DNA of 64,000 bases from a virus. The notes beneath the pieces were generated by a model. That model did not search any database. It saw only the letters and a program-made list of their open reading frames with translations, and was not told the origin of the DNA. The translations under genes were made by a program, and so were the position numbers. Below are positions 16,007 to 24,104 of the stretch, in pieces. The stretch covers positions 284,583 to 348,582 of the IMG/VR virus record IMGVR_UViG_3300027770_000025; one strand, written 5' to 3'. Positions within the stretch are counted from its first letter, which is position 1, and the number at the start of each line of letters is the position of its first letter.

Positions 16007-17737
16007 TTATGCTAAACCACCAGCAGGTACGTTAACAAAGAATGTTAAGTACATAGTTTCTGGTAAGAAACCAGCTTCTACTAATGCGTATCTAGATTTA
16101 ACTGCGATCTTAGGTGACATTGTTCCTTCAGAGATAGTCTGAATAGACTCTGCCATCATGTAAGGCATAAATTTGATACCTGGTTCATCGTCTCCACCTT
16201 TTCTTCCAACTAATACTCTTGTATCACCGTAGCTCATGTTTTGATCAACATATACAGTCATACCAGCAAGCGAACCTACAGGGTATAAAGTACCATTGTT
16301 TTGAGTTAAAGTGTTAGAGAATGGTGCGAAAGTGAATTGAGAGATATCTTGAAGTGCACTTGCAACTGCAGCGTTTGTAACGATGAAGTTAGCAGGACCT
16401 CTTCTACCTCTGTTAGCTACCACGTTACCAGCTGCAAGAATTCTTGAGAATAATCTTCTTTGTAAAGTTGATAAGTTCTCATATCCTCCTGATGAAGGAC
16501 CTGCAGGGATTACCATTGTAGATGTAGTGTCGTCTTTCTTAACATAAGCAGATGTAGTTGAAACACTACCGTTAATAATTAAGTTTAAGTTAAGGTTTTG
16601 GCTTTCTACGTTTAAGAATTGTACGTGGTTAGACCATCCTAAAGCAAATGCTCTTGAAAGGATGTGTTTGTTGATTGCTTGAGAAACCTCATTAACCAAT
16701 GCGTTCTCGATCATTGAAATAACATCGATACCGAATTGTTTGTTAAGATCCTGAATTTGCTCAGTTGTAACTGAAGCAGCAACTTGGAAAGTTTCAGCTT
16801 CTACGAACTTAGTGAAAGTCGAAAGACCCATTGAGTTGTAGTAAGTAGATTCTCCAACACCTCTTAACATTGGGTTGTAAGTTTTAGTACCATCAACGTA
16901 AGGACCTTGGTAAGCTTGGTCGTTGTTGAAACCAGCACCAGAATAACCTTGGATGTGATCTTCTAAAGCTTTAACTAATTGTGCAGTTCCAGCTGAGTTT
17001 TGAGTGTAGAATCCTGATCCACCAGCTCCAGTAACTACTTGATAAGGAGTACCGTTGAAATAAGTAGCAACGGGAGTACCTGATGCAATACCTGTGATTT
17101 GGAAGATAGGGAAACCATCAATTCTTGATAGACCTACGAAAGTTAAAAGTAAAGTGGTGTTTATAGAAGCTGTAGCACCTACTGTGAAAGTTGTAGCATT
17201 AGCACCAGTAGCACCAGTAGCACCAGGGATACCTGAAGCAATTTGGTAAACTGGGAATTTAATCATTGAAGGAGCAGTAGCTAACTGATCAGCAGCTGAA
17301 CTAGCAGCAGCAGCACCTACTTTACCACCTGCGTATACGTAGTCTAAGTAAGACAGAATACCAGTTGGACCTGACATAGGGATAACAGGAACGATATCAA
17401 AACCTACAGTCTTCGCAGCTACCTGAATAGCTAATGGAAGTAATGAAGGGAATTTATCGCCTGAACCTTGCCAAGTGTTGTTATAAAAACCAGCGTTTGC
17501 GCCAGTTGTTAAAGCAGCAGCACCACCAAATGATGCTCCTGGGAATGCTGGAGGAGCAACAGTACCCATACCGTTTACTACGCCTAGTGAGTTGTATGCA
17601 CCAGCAGATTCATTTAATGAATGGTAATGACAATATTTAGTCAACCACCCTTTTTTGTTCTCGTCTGTGATACCAGCCTTGCTCTCAATAAGAGGTGACC
17701 AGGTTTCATAGATTTCTTGTTCGTTTATCAATTTCAT
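16007..17737 (-). CDS. 23: Major capsid protein, T4 gp23-like
   Basis: The start is set at the ATG at 17737 (MKLINEQEIYETWSPLIESK), which matches the gp23 opening (helix, W.PL.E). A longer frame to 17800 would overlap the protease gene. The mature form of 576 residues is close to gp23. Residues about 25-45 lead to YHSLNESAGAYNS, where LNE-S is a textbook gp21 cut site. Further on, AKTVGFDIVPVIPMSGPTG matches the gp23 F.I..V.PM..PTG block. The region IEAKS-like to AINKHI and the C-terminal GIKFMPYMMAES to KSRYAL also match the fold. An extra Gly-rich stretch (GIPGATGATGANATTF) resembles a collagen-like loop. Confidence 0.95.
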   Translation of the reverse strand: MKLINEQEIYETWSPLIESKAGITDENKKGWLTKYCHYHSLNESAGAYNSLGVVNGMGTVAPPAFPGASFGGAAALTTGANAGFYNNTWQGSGDKFPSLLPLAIQVAAKTVGFDIVPVIPMSGPTGILSYLDYVYAGGKVGAAAASSAADQLATAPSMIKFPVYQIASGIPGATGATGANATTFTVGATASINTTLLLTFVGLSRIDGFPIFQITGIASGTPVATYFNGTPYQVVTGAGGSGFYTQNSAGTAQLVKALEDHIQGYSGAGFNNDQAYQGPYVDGTKTYNPMLRGVGESTYYNSMGLSTFTKFVEAETFQVAASVTTEQIQDLNKQFGIDVISMIENALVNEVSQAINKHILSRAFALGWSNHVQFLNVESQNLNLNLIINGSVSTTSAYVKKDDTTSTMVIPAGPSSGGYENLSTLQRRLFSRILAAGNVVANRGRRGPANFIVTNAAVASALQDISQFTFAPFSNTLTQNNGTLYPVGSLAGMTVYVDQNMSYGDTRVLVGRKGGDDEPGIKFMPYMMAESIQTISEGTMSPKIAVKSRYALVEAGFLPETMYLTFFVNVPAGGLA

Positions 17738-17762
17738 GATTTTAGTTGTTTTTTTTTGTTTT

Positions 17763-19727
17763 TTATCTTTTTGGAAATTTTTGCTCAAGTGCAGAAGCAA
17801 TATAATTCATATAATCTGAAGAATATCCTTGTGGTTTTGCAGTCTCGGCTACATTTTCACTCTCGTCAAGTTTTTGTACTCCAACTGTTTTAGCTCCAAG
17901 CTGACGTGTTGACCAGAAATTTTTGATCTGATAAGGTGTATCTAAATTATAGAAGTTTGACTGAGCAACAATTGATTGCTGATGTCCTTCAGATAAAGAT
18001 TCCCATACCGGAGCATATTCTGCTGGCATTTGGTCAATAAACTTAAGACCTGTTTTAGAGGTGTCTTCTGACTCGTTAAGAGTTGTTTCGTTAGCCTTTT
18101 GTGTTTCGGCTGATGTTCTTACTGCTTTAGCAGCTTCGTTGATATTTGAAGCGGTTTTTTGTGTCTTAACCGATTCTATTAATGAATCAATCTGTGAAGT
18201 TAGGTTCTCGTAGTTTCCAGCAAAGCCAGATTCGTTAAGACCTGCTTCTGCAGATAGATTTACATTTTCTATTAATGATTGCGTAGATCCTATAGGCAAT
18301 TTGTTAGCAACTGATTCTGCAATATACTCACTGTAAGCAATACCTTTGTTTAATTTCTCCGCAATGTATTCTGAATAATCTAATCCTTTATTAACATTCT
18401 CTGCTAAATAATCAGAATACTCAATGTTTTTGTTTAGATTCTCTGCAATGTATTCAGTGTATTCGATTCCGTTGTTTAATTTTTCTGCAACGTACTCAGT
18501 GTAAGCAATACCTTTATCTAAGCTTTCGCCAAGATATTCTGAATAAGCAATACCTTTATCTACGTTTTCTGCTAGATACTCAGAATATTGAACGCTTTGA
18601 TCTAATTTTTCTGCTAGGTATTTAGAATACTCGATGTTCTTATCTACGCTCTCAGCTACATACTCTGAATAAGAAATAGATTTGTCAACATTCTCAGCTA
18701 GATATTTAGCATAAGAAATATTTTTGTCTAGATTTTCAGCTAAATATTTACTGTAGCTAATATTGCTATCTAAGTTTTCTGCAAGATATTCGCCATACTT
18801 AATAGAATCTTCTAAATTCTCAGCTAAATATTCTGCATATTTTTCAAGCTTAGCAACTCTTTCCTCAAGAGCATCATTAGCTTTACTTAAATCTTCGGAT
18901 TCGCTTAGCGATGTTTTTTGGGTTTTAGCCTCTGCGATAGCTGCTTTCATCGAATCCATTTCTTTTTTCAAGAATACTGAATACTGATTAAGCTCCTCCG
19001 CAGTAACAAATTCATTGTTCTCCATAAGGACTGATTTATTTTTATTGTCTGATTTATTCACGATTTTGTTGAATTCTTCGTTATTTTCAACTTTATATAT
19101 CTTCAGTGAAGATTCTTTTTCGATACCTAAAGATTCATTTAAGCATTCTAATGAATTTAATATGCTATTATTTTTCATTGCTTGAAAATATTGAGATGTA
19201 AACCCTTCACTCTCATATACTCTTTCAAGCTGAGCATCCTTAAATCCAGGATCTGCTACTAGATCATAGGTAAAAATTTTCTTAATCGCCACCTTCTTAT
19301 CGTTGCCAACGGATCCAGCTGCTCTTGAAGAAATAGAAAGAGGAACACCAGCATCTACTAGATTCTTAGCTATTCTACCCGCTGGGGTATCAAGAAGCTT
19401 AACCTTAATTTTAAGATCCCTATTGCTTTTGTCGTAGTTAAGATCTGTCACCATATGTGAGATATTCTTAAGTGATACGTCAAATTTCTCCGGGTGATCT
19501 AATTCTCCAACTAGTCTATTCTGAGATATCTTATCTTTTAAATAATCTAGGTGAGGTAGATATTCGCTCTCTTCGTAAATTCTATTGTTGTTGTTCTCTT
19601 TACCGAAAACAGCAGCAATACCTTCCAGAACGTAATCATCTTTATCAGACTTTTTAGCTTCTAGAACGGAATTCTGTCTTTCGAGGATGAATACCATGTT
19701 TTCGTTTATTGATTGCAGTTGTGGCAT
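17763..19727 (-). CDS. 21: Prohead protease fused to a 13-unit repeat (gp21 + scaffold-like)
   Basis: The first 200 residues are a T4 gp21-type (family U9) serine protease. LVGELDHPEKFDVSLKNISH (about residues 72-91) carries the catalytic-type His78, and PLSISSRAAGS (about 129-139) the Ser. The gene then continues for 450 residues beyond the usual 212 of gp21. Residues 297-478 are thirteen exact-length repeats of 14 residues of the form Y-(S/T)-(E/K/D)-Y-(L/V/I)-A-E-x-(L/V)-D-K-x-I-x. This is a strongly amphipathic helix register. Since the T4 scaffold gp22 is not seen next to it, the tail is likely the scaffold in cis. The capsid gene follows immediately. Confidence 0.9.
   Translation of the reverse strand: MPQLQSINENMVFILERQNSVLEAKKSDKDDYVLEGIAAVFGKENNNNRIYEESEYLPHLDYLKDKISQNRLVGELDHPEKFDVSLKNISHMVTDLNYDKSNRDLKIKVKLLDTPAGRIAKNLVDAGVPLSISSRAAGSVGNDKKVAIKKIFTYDLVADPGFKDAQLERVYESEGFTSQYFQAMKNNSILNSLECLNESLGIEKESSLKIYKVENNEEFNKIVNKSDNKNKSVLMENNEFVTAEELNQYSVFLKKEMDSMKAAIAEAKTQKTSLSESEDLSKANDALEERVAKLEKYAEYLAENLEDSIKYGEYLAENLDSNISYSKYLAENLDKNISYAKYLAENVDKSISYSEYVAESVDKNIEYSKYLAEKLDQSVQYSEYLAENVDKGIAYSEYLGESLDKGIAYTEYVAEKLNNGIEYTEYIAENLNKNIEYSDYLAENVNKGLDYSEYIAEKLNKGIAYSEYIAESVANKLPIGSTQSLIENVNLSAEAGLNESGFAGNYENLTSQIDSLIESVKTQKTASNINEAAKAVRTSAETQKANETTLNESEDTSKTGLKFIDQMPAEYAPVWESLSEGHQQSIVAQSNFYNLDTPYQIKNFWSTRQLGAKTVGVQKLDESENVAETAKPQGYSSDYMNYIASALEQKFPKR
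18294..18839 (-). repeat. 13 tandem 42-bp repeats in the protease gene
   Basis: Thirteen in-frame units of 42 bp (14 codons) encode the YxxYxAExxDKxIx motif. Units have diverged at the DNA level but keep exact length, so the length rather than the base sequence is conserved. Confidence 0.9.
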
Positions 19728-19754
19728 GTTTTTATACTACTTTTTTATGTTTAT

Positions 19755-19762
19755 TATATATC
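19755..19762 (-). promoter_or_regulatory. Late-type promoter box GATATATA
   Basis: The minus strand reads TGTCGATATATAATAAAC, 28 bases before the protease start at 19727. It should drive the protease and capsid genes up to the terminator at 15961. Confidence 0.65.
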
Positions 19763-19785
19763 GACAGAAAAAATTATTTTTTTGC

Positions 19786-22410
19786 TTATTCATATTTTAT
19801 TCTATCCTTTGTCTGCTCAACAAATCTTTTAGCAAGTTCAAAGGCTTCACCATCTGTCACCCTATATTTTCTTGTTTTATCTCCAAAAGCAGCATATCTG
19901 TTTTTAAACTTAACCTCTGTAGTATCCCCCTTATCATCAAAAAATTCTTTTGCAAAAGTTATTGTTTTCCAATTTTCTATCTTAAGTGCCTCCTTATCCC
20001 TTGTGGTTAATATGGTATCGAAGAGATTGACACCTCCAGGCAATTGTGTGTCTTTTATAACTGTAGAATTTTTTCTATCCTTAATATCAACGTCTTTGGC
20101 ATTAGTTTTTATATAATAATCATCCGCCTTGATATCTACATCTTTTTCCTTATCCTTATCCTTATCCTTATCATTATTAGAGTCATCAGCATCTTGAACC
20201 TCATCTTTGACAACTGGTTTAATCTCTTCTTTCTTTTCTACGTAATTATAAAGTCCTCTTTTAGTTTCTTCCAGCATCTCATCGGTATTAGGTTCAATCT
20301 CAATTGAATCACCATTTCTAGCCTCCCAGTCGATAGGATCTAATAAGAAGTTGGTAAAATCACCAGTCTCATATTTTCCTCTAAGCTTAGGATCTGCATA
20401 ATCCCTCTCTACAACAATATAGATTGCTATTTCTGCAGGTCCGCTTTTTTGTTCAGAAGTTAGATCTATCATTTGTGATCCTTTAGAATCCATATCATCC
20501 TTTCCTTCTACCGAATTTCCACTTACTGTTTTAGTCTGAACGTTTTCGTCTTCTAATACAGGATACCCCTGTTTCTTAAAGTCAGAGAATTTAGTTATTA
20601 CCTGAGACGATGTATTTAAGTTATCGTTAACCTCTACCTCTACCTTCTCTTCATCCTCAACAGGTTTTTGTTCAGCAGTTTCTATTTTATTTTCAGTCTC
20701 TCTTGATAAGGTAACCCCAAAAATCCTATCAAGATCAGCAGAAGAATATTTAGATAATTCCTCAGTGGTTACTTTTTTACCAACAACATTTATTATATTA
20801 TCCTCAGAGTCACTGAAATGAAACTCATACGATTCTGGTGCATCCGGATCAGATATCAATAATGTTCCAGACGAATTATCAAACTCGGACTCAAATAATT
20901 CCCAATCACATGAACCTTGGTAATTAAACAGAGCATTAAGATCATTCTCGATAGATAACATTTTAAAATCAAGATCTTCATTATCGAAATAGCCTCTTTC
21001 TACCACATCACTATTATCAAATGAGATTAAAGTTAGATCATACTTTGATATTTGCTTCTGTACTTCTTTCGAGTTGATCTGGCTTAATATGAATACTGAT
21101 TCGGATCCTGTATCTGCAACCTTTACTATCTCCATCGTTGTTCTAGTCTCATTGCTGAATAAGAATGAAACAGCCATTCCCCATCCTCCAGCAGGTTGTG
21201 ACCAACATACGGTGATAGGCACACCAATCTTTATTGATTTTGGATCGAATGATTCTTTAGCAAAATCATCAACGTTTCCTAATCTAGGAGCTTGATTTCC
21301 ACTATACCAATTCCAAGTTGATCCGACAGCATTAATAGCTAAAAGTGCCCAACCTATCGGATTTGTCCATTCTGCTGCTTTAACAATACTGCCTGCGGCT
21401 TTAGCTCCAGTAACAAATCCTTTGACCATACCTAAAGATTTTGCTGCTATACCTGCATTCTGCATTCTGCCCAATGATCTCTGGAGTTTAGCTCCTTCTA
21501 CCCCGGCCTTTCCTATCTTACTCCAGAATGAAACTGCTTTCATTGGATTTACTGCGCTCCAAATTCCCTTTATACCTTTACTGGCTTTAGTAAGCAGGCT
21601 AGCTGATTTTACTGCAGTCTTTCCTGTTCTTAGAAACTTTATTGCTTTCCAACCTCTTCTTAGAACAATTGCACCACCTAAATATTTAAGGCTAGCAAAT
21701 ATTGCGGTTCCTGCTACAGCATAAGTAGCTACTTTAATACCAGTATTAAGTGCGTCCTTTGCTAAACCAGGTCCAGTAGAATCTTCATCTACTTTTCCAG
21801 CTAGTTTTCTGTCACTGATGTCAAATAACATAAACTTAGAGTTTTTGTTATTTGTCTCTAGAGGCATCATCTTATAGGCATCCAATGTCTCAATTAGATT
21901 AGCCCCAGACTCCTGATCTTCCAGACAAAGAAAAACAGCTTTTGGATTTCCTGGTGTCTGGCTCTTAACAATAAATTCATTATCCAATTTTCCGTCCGCC
22001 TCTAATTTATTATAGGCAAAGTGGAATTTTACAACCTTTTCCTCTTCTGACTTAGTATTGGCAGCATCTTCAAATACTGAATTGGAAATGAAATCACCAA
22101 ATTTAGATACCCTTCCTTCTGGCTGAAATTCATTAGATTCCCTTAATGCTTTTTGCATAGAGTAACCGCTGCCTCCTAAAGATTCCCTAATTATCTCAGA
22201 AATATCCCCGTAGTTTGGTATTTCTTCGGAATCAGCAACCCATTCGCTAGGGTTTTTATCCAACCAATTTTTAAAGTCTGATGAGTATGCCCACCACTGA
22301 AAGTCTTCGAGTGATTGACTTGTTGCTCCCTCCATTTTAATAGGTATAGTAAACATGGGGAAATCGTTTCCCCTAGCATATTTACCGTCTGTTGCTAATA
22401 ATATTATCAT
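19786..22410 (-). CDS. 874-aa virion-type protein with Ala/Gly-rich hydrophobic core
   Basis: I do not recognise this protein. Residues about 230-370 form a long Ala/Gly/Lys-rich stretch with a hydrophobic segment (VATYAVAGTAIFASLKYLGG), several short amphipathic helices and NPIGWALLAINAVGSTWNWY. That composition resembles ejected or membrane-active virion proteins and tape-measure cores. Soluble alpha/beta domains flank it. The region around residues 590-790 is acidic and disordered, with a run of DKDKDKEKD and charged stretches. The C-terminal 80 residues look globular. Gene order (just before the protease) suggests a head or vertex protein. It could also be the tape measure, although a better candidate lies at 44269. 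Confidence 0.4.
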   Translation of the reverse strand: MIILLATDGKYARGNDFPMFTIPIKMEGATSQSLEDFQWWAYSSDFKNWLDKNPSEWVADSEEIPNYGDISEIIRESLGGSGYSMQKALRESNEFQPEGRVSKFGDFISNSVFEDAANTKSEEEKVVKFHFAYNKLEADGKLDNEFIVKSQTPGNPKAVFLCLEDQESGANLIETLDAYKMMPLETNNKNSKFMLFDISDRKLAGKVDEDSTGPGLAKDALNTGIKVATYAVAGTAIFASLKYLGGAIVLRRGWKAIKFLRTGKTAVKSASLLTKASKGIKGIWSAVNPMKAVSFWSKIGKAGVEGAKLQRSLGRMQNAGIAAKSLGMVKGFVTGAKAAGSIVKAAEWTNPIGWALLAINAVGSTWNWYSGNQAPRLGNVDDFAKESFDPKSIKIGVPITVCWSQPAGGWGMAVSFLFSNETRTTMEIVKVADTGSESVFILSQINSKEVQKQISKYDLTLISFDNSDVVERGYFDNEDLDFKMLSIENDLNALFNYQGSCDWELFESEFDNSSGTLLISDPDAPESYEFHFSDSEDNIINVVGKKVTTEELSKYSSADLDRIFGVTLSRETENKIETAEQKPVEDEEKVEVEVNDNLNTSSQVITKFSDFKKQGYPVLEDENVQTKTVSGNSVEGKDDMDSKGSQMIDLTSEQKSGPAEIAIYIVVERDYADPKLRGKYETGDFTNFLLDPIDWEARNGDSIEIEPNTDEMLEETKRGLYNYVEKKEEIKPVVKDEVQDADDSNNDKDKDKDKEKDVDIKADDYYIKTNAKDVDIKDRKNSTVIKDTQLPGGVNLFDTILTTRDKEALKIENWKTITFAKEFFDDKGDTTEVKFKNRYAAFGDKTRKYRVTDGEAFELAKRFVEQTKDRIKYE

Positions 22411-22417
22411 TGTATTT

Positions 22418-23227
22418 TTATTTTTCTGTGTATATTTTATCGTAAGACTCGGAATTTACATCTATTAACTTTTCTATATATCCCTCGTTTCTAAGCTTCT
22501 TAAATGTTAAATTCCCTATAGAGAACTCACCATCTTTACTTAATCCCTCTTTTCTCATCTTCATAATTTTCTCTTTCAGCTTAGTACTTCTCTTATAAAG
22601 CTCTTTTGCATTGTGTGGTAGAACTGAAGAAGCTACTAGTCTAGTGTGAAGCTGCTCAATCTCGTATGCCATAGCCTCGAATTTTTTATTCACATCCTTC
22701 TCGTCTATCTCTGGCGGATCAAATACTGGGTTCTTTATCCATTCGTTATTCAGTAGAGAAAATAATCCAGATGAGTTATGGGGGAATTTAGCATCCTGTA
22801 TATAAAGCTCGACGTCATATCCTCGAATAGCTACATTATGTCTTAGATTCCATATGAATCTAATACCATCTAAAGCTGATTTAAGTATCTGAGGATTTTC
22901 ATCATCAATCCCCTCAAGATTAACTATAACATGAACGTCAAGATCTGATAGATTTGTGTAATTGAAATTGGCTAGTGATCCGGTTAATTGGATATCGACT
23001 ATATCTTTCTCTTTAAGTATTTCGCCGAACTTTTTAAAAAAATCACCTGCTATCCTAAGAAGTTTTTTTCTAACCCTCTGGTCTAATGTCCATTCAATAT
23101 CATCTCCCTTGGTTTTCTTAGTCCAAAAAATAGGGTTTAGCTCATCGTGATAGAATGGATTTACCTGTCTCTCTAGTATAGGAGAAGATAAGTTAATGTA
23201 ATTTTTATAAGATAATACTGAACCCAC
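22418..23227 (-). CDS. Nucleotidyltransferase (Pol-beta-like), N-terminus altered by duplication
   Basis: The pattern VDIQLTGSLANFNYTNLSDL followed by DVHVIVN is the Pol-beta nucleotidyltransferase signature (hG[GS]...D-h-D-h) with catalytic Asp residues. Such enzymes transfer nucleotides to RNA, protein or small molecules, and the target is unknown. There is no ATG near the start. The frame is open to TTG at 23254, which lies in the 92-bp repeat. GTG at 23227 is the better choice because the duplicated GATATATA box at 23245-23252 would produce a leader that includes it but not the TTG. The N-terminus was probably replaced when the repeat was created. A hairpin at 23232-23265 also lies over this junction. 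Confidence 0.65.
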   Translation of the reverse strand: MGSVLSYKNYINLSSPILERQVNPFYHDELNPIFWTKKTKGDDIEWTLDQRVRKKLLRIAGDFFKKFGEILKEKDIVDIQLTGSLANFNYTNLSDLDVHVIVNLEGIDDENPQILKSALDGIRFIWNLRHNVAIRGYDVELYIQDAKFPHNSSGLFSLLNNEWIKNPVFDPPEIDEKDVNKKFEAMAYEIEQLHTRLVASSVLPHNAKELYKRSTKLKEKIMKMRKEGLSKDGEFSIGNLTFKKLRNEGYIEKLIDVNSESYDKIYTEK

Positions 23228-23231
23228 AAAA

Positions 23232-23265
23232 AAAGCTTTTCTTGTATATATCAAAGAAAAGCTTT
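23232..23265 (-). terminator. Possible intrinsic terminator overlapping the duplicated promoter
   Basis: A 12-bp perfect inverted repeat (AAAGCTTTTCTT / AAGAAAAGCTTT) has the GATATATA box in its loop and a T-run following on the minus strand. It can stop transcripts coming from upstream while the promoter in the loop restarts. It exists only at the left copy of the repeat. Confidence 0.5.
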
Positions 23266-23336
23266 AGATGTTATTATAAACTGAATATTTAGCTAGGGAA
23301 GCATACCTTTAGCATAACTTCCATTACTGTACTAAC
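23245..23336 (-). repeat. 92-bp direct repeat, left copy (duplicated exonuclease 3' end plus late promoter)
   Basis: This is identical over 92 bp to 24013-24104. It carries the last codons and stop of the exonuclease gene and the late box TTTGATATATA (23245-23252). The match ends abruptly on both sides. The block is an orphan copy here, with no exonuclease gene attached. Confidence 0.95.
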
Positions 23337-23403
23337 TCGAGAAGATAGTAGGGAAAGAGCTGTTAACTAATTCTCTTGCTTGGTCTAATGTGCGTTTTTC
23401 CAT
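23332..23403 (-). pseudogene. Truncated small ORF fused to the repeat (23 aa)
   Basis: An ATG at 23403 opens MEKRTLDQARELVNSSFPT, which then runs into the repeat and stops within five codons (final Ser and TAG come from repeat sequence). The N-terminus looks like that of a real small phage protein whose body has been lost where the repeat was joined. It may be translated but is most likely a remnant. Upstream of the ATG the minus strand reads ACTATATACAAA, a possible weak promoter. Confidence 0.5.
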
Positions 23404-23477
23404 TTTGTATATAGTTTTAATTGGTTATGAAGTAAATGTACAAATCCCCTACGTAGGAAAAAACCCTAGGCACAAAA

Positions 23478-23505
23478 AAAATCCCTGGGGGTTACCAGGG
23501 ATTTT
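23478..23505 (-). terminator. Intrinsic terminator of the 156-aa gene
   Basis: An 11-bp stem (AAAATCCCTGG / CCAGGGATTTT) encloses a 6-base loop just after the stop at 23523. On the minus strand it continues into Ts. Confidence 0.85.
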
Positions 23506-23522
23506 AATTTAATTTATTGGAA

Positions 23523-23993
23523 TTATCTCCCGAAATAATCTTTAACCTCTTTTGCGGTAAGAAGTTCATATTCAGCATAACCATTCGTTAAAACTAGAAA
23601 TTTTCCGTTTGGTATGGTGAAGACAAAACTATCGTCCAGTACTTTAAAATTATCACCTATTTTATAAAGATCGAAAACCCCCTCGCTAAAGCAAGCGAAT
23701 TCAAAAGTATCCCCCAAAGATGGAAATACCTGTATACTTATTTGACTGGCGTAATCGGCTCCATATACATCGTCTTTCGATACAAATTGTTCTAACTCTC
23801 GTAGGTAAGCTGCCTCTGATAGGCTATTTATGGTACCAACTGCTAATCCGCCACCGCCCATATCGGCTATACAAATTACCCCGTTCCTGTAATCATTAGA
23901 ACCTTCTCTAAAACCTGCATTAGGGTTAGGTGTTCCAATTCTTGGATCTTCTCTGAAAGATTCAAATTGTGCAATGTGTTTTGTTCTGTTCAT
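23523..23993 (-). CDS. Hypothetical protein, 156 aa, between the direct repeats
   Basis: No family is recognised. The N-terminus MNRTKHIAQFESFREDPRIG has the aromatic targeting-like helix seen in putative head proteins here. It continues with a glycine run (DMGGGGLAVG) and a beta-rich C-terminal half. Its promoter is the GATATATA box at 24013-24020, 20 bases before the ATG, inside the right repeat. It has its own terminator. It thus forms a complete, self-contained late transcription unit lodged between two copies of a 92-bp repeat, as if inserted or duplicated as a cassette. Confidence 0.55.
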   Translation of the reverse strand: MNRTKHIAQFESFREDPRIGTPNPNAGFREGSNDYRNGVICIADMGGGGLAVGTINSLSEAAYLRELEQFVSKDDVYGADYASQISIQVFPSLGDTFEFACFSEGVFDLYKIGDNFKVLDDSFVFTIPNGKFLVLTNGYAEYELLTAKEVKDYFGR

Positions 23994-24012
23994 TTTTAGT
24001 TATTATTTTACC

Positions 24013-24104
24013 TATATATCAAAGAAAAGCTTTAGATGTTATTATAAACTGAATATTTAGCTAGGGAAGCATACCTTTAGCATAACTTCCATTACTGTAC
24101 TAAC
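24013..24104 (-). repeat. 92-bp direct repeat, right copy (functional exonuclease 3' end plus late promoter)
   Basis: This copy contains the true 3' end of the exonuclease gene (stop at 24057) and the late box at 24013-24020 used by the 156-residue gene. It is identical to 23245-23336, 768 bases away. After a 1-base difference the two copies share five more bases. Confidence 0.95.

Noticed and set aside
17738-17800. Longer N-terminus of the capsid protein
   Set aside because: It would start inside the protease gene, adds only a Lys-rich segment with no match to gp23, and the ATG at 17737 gives the gp23-like opening.
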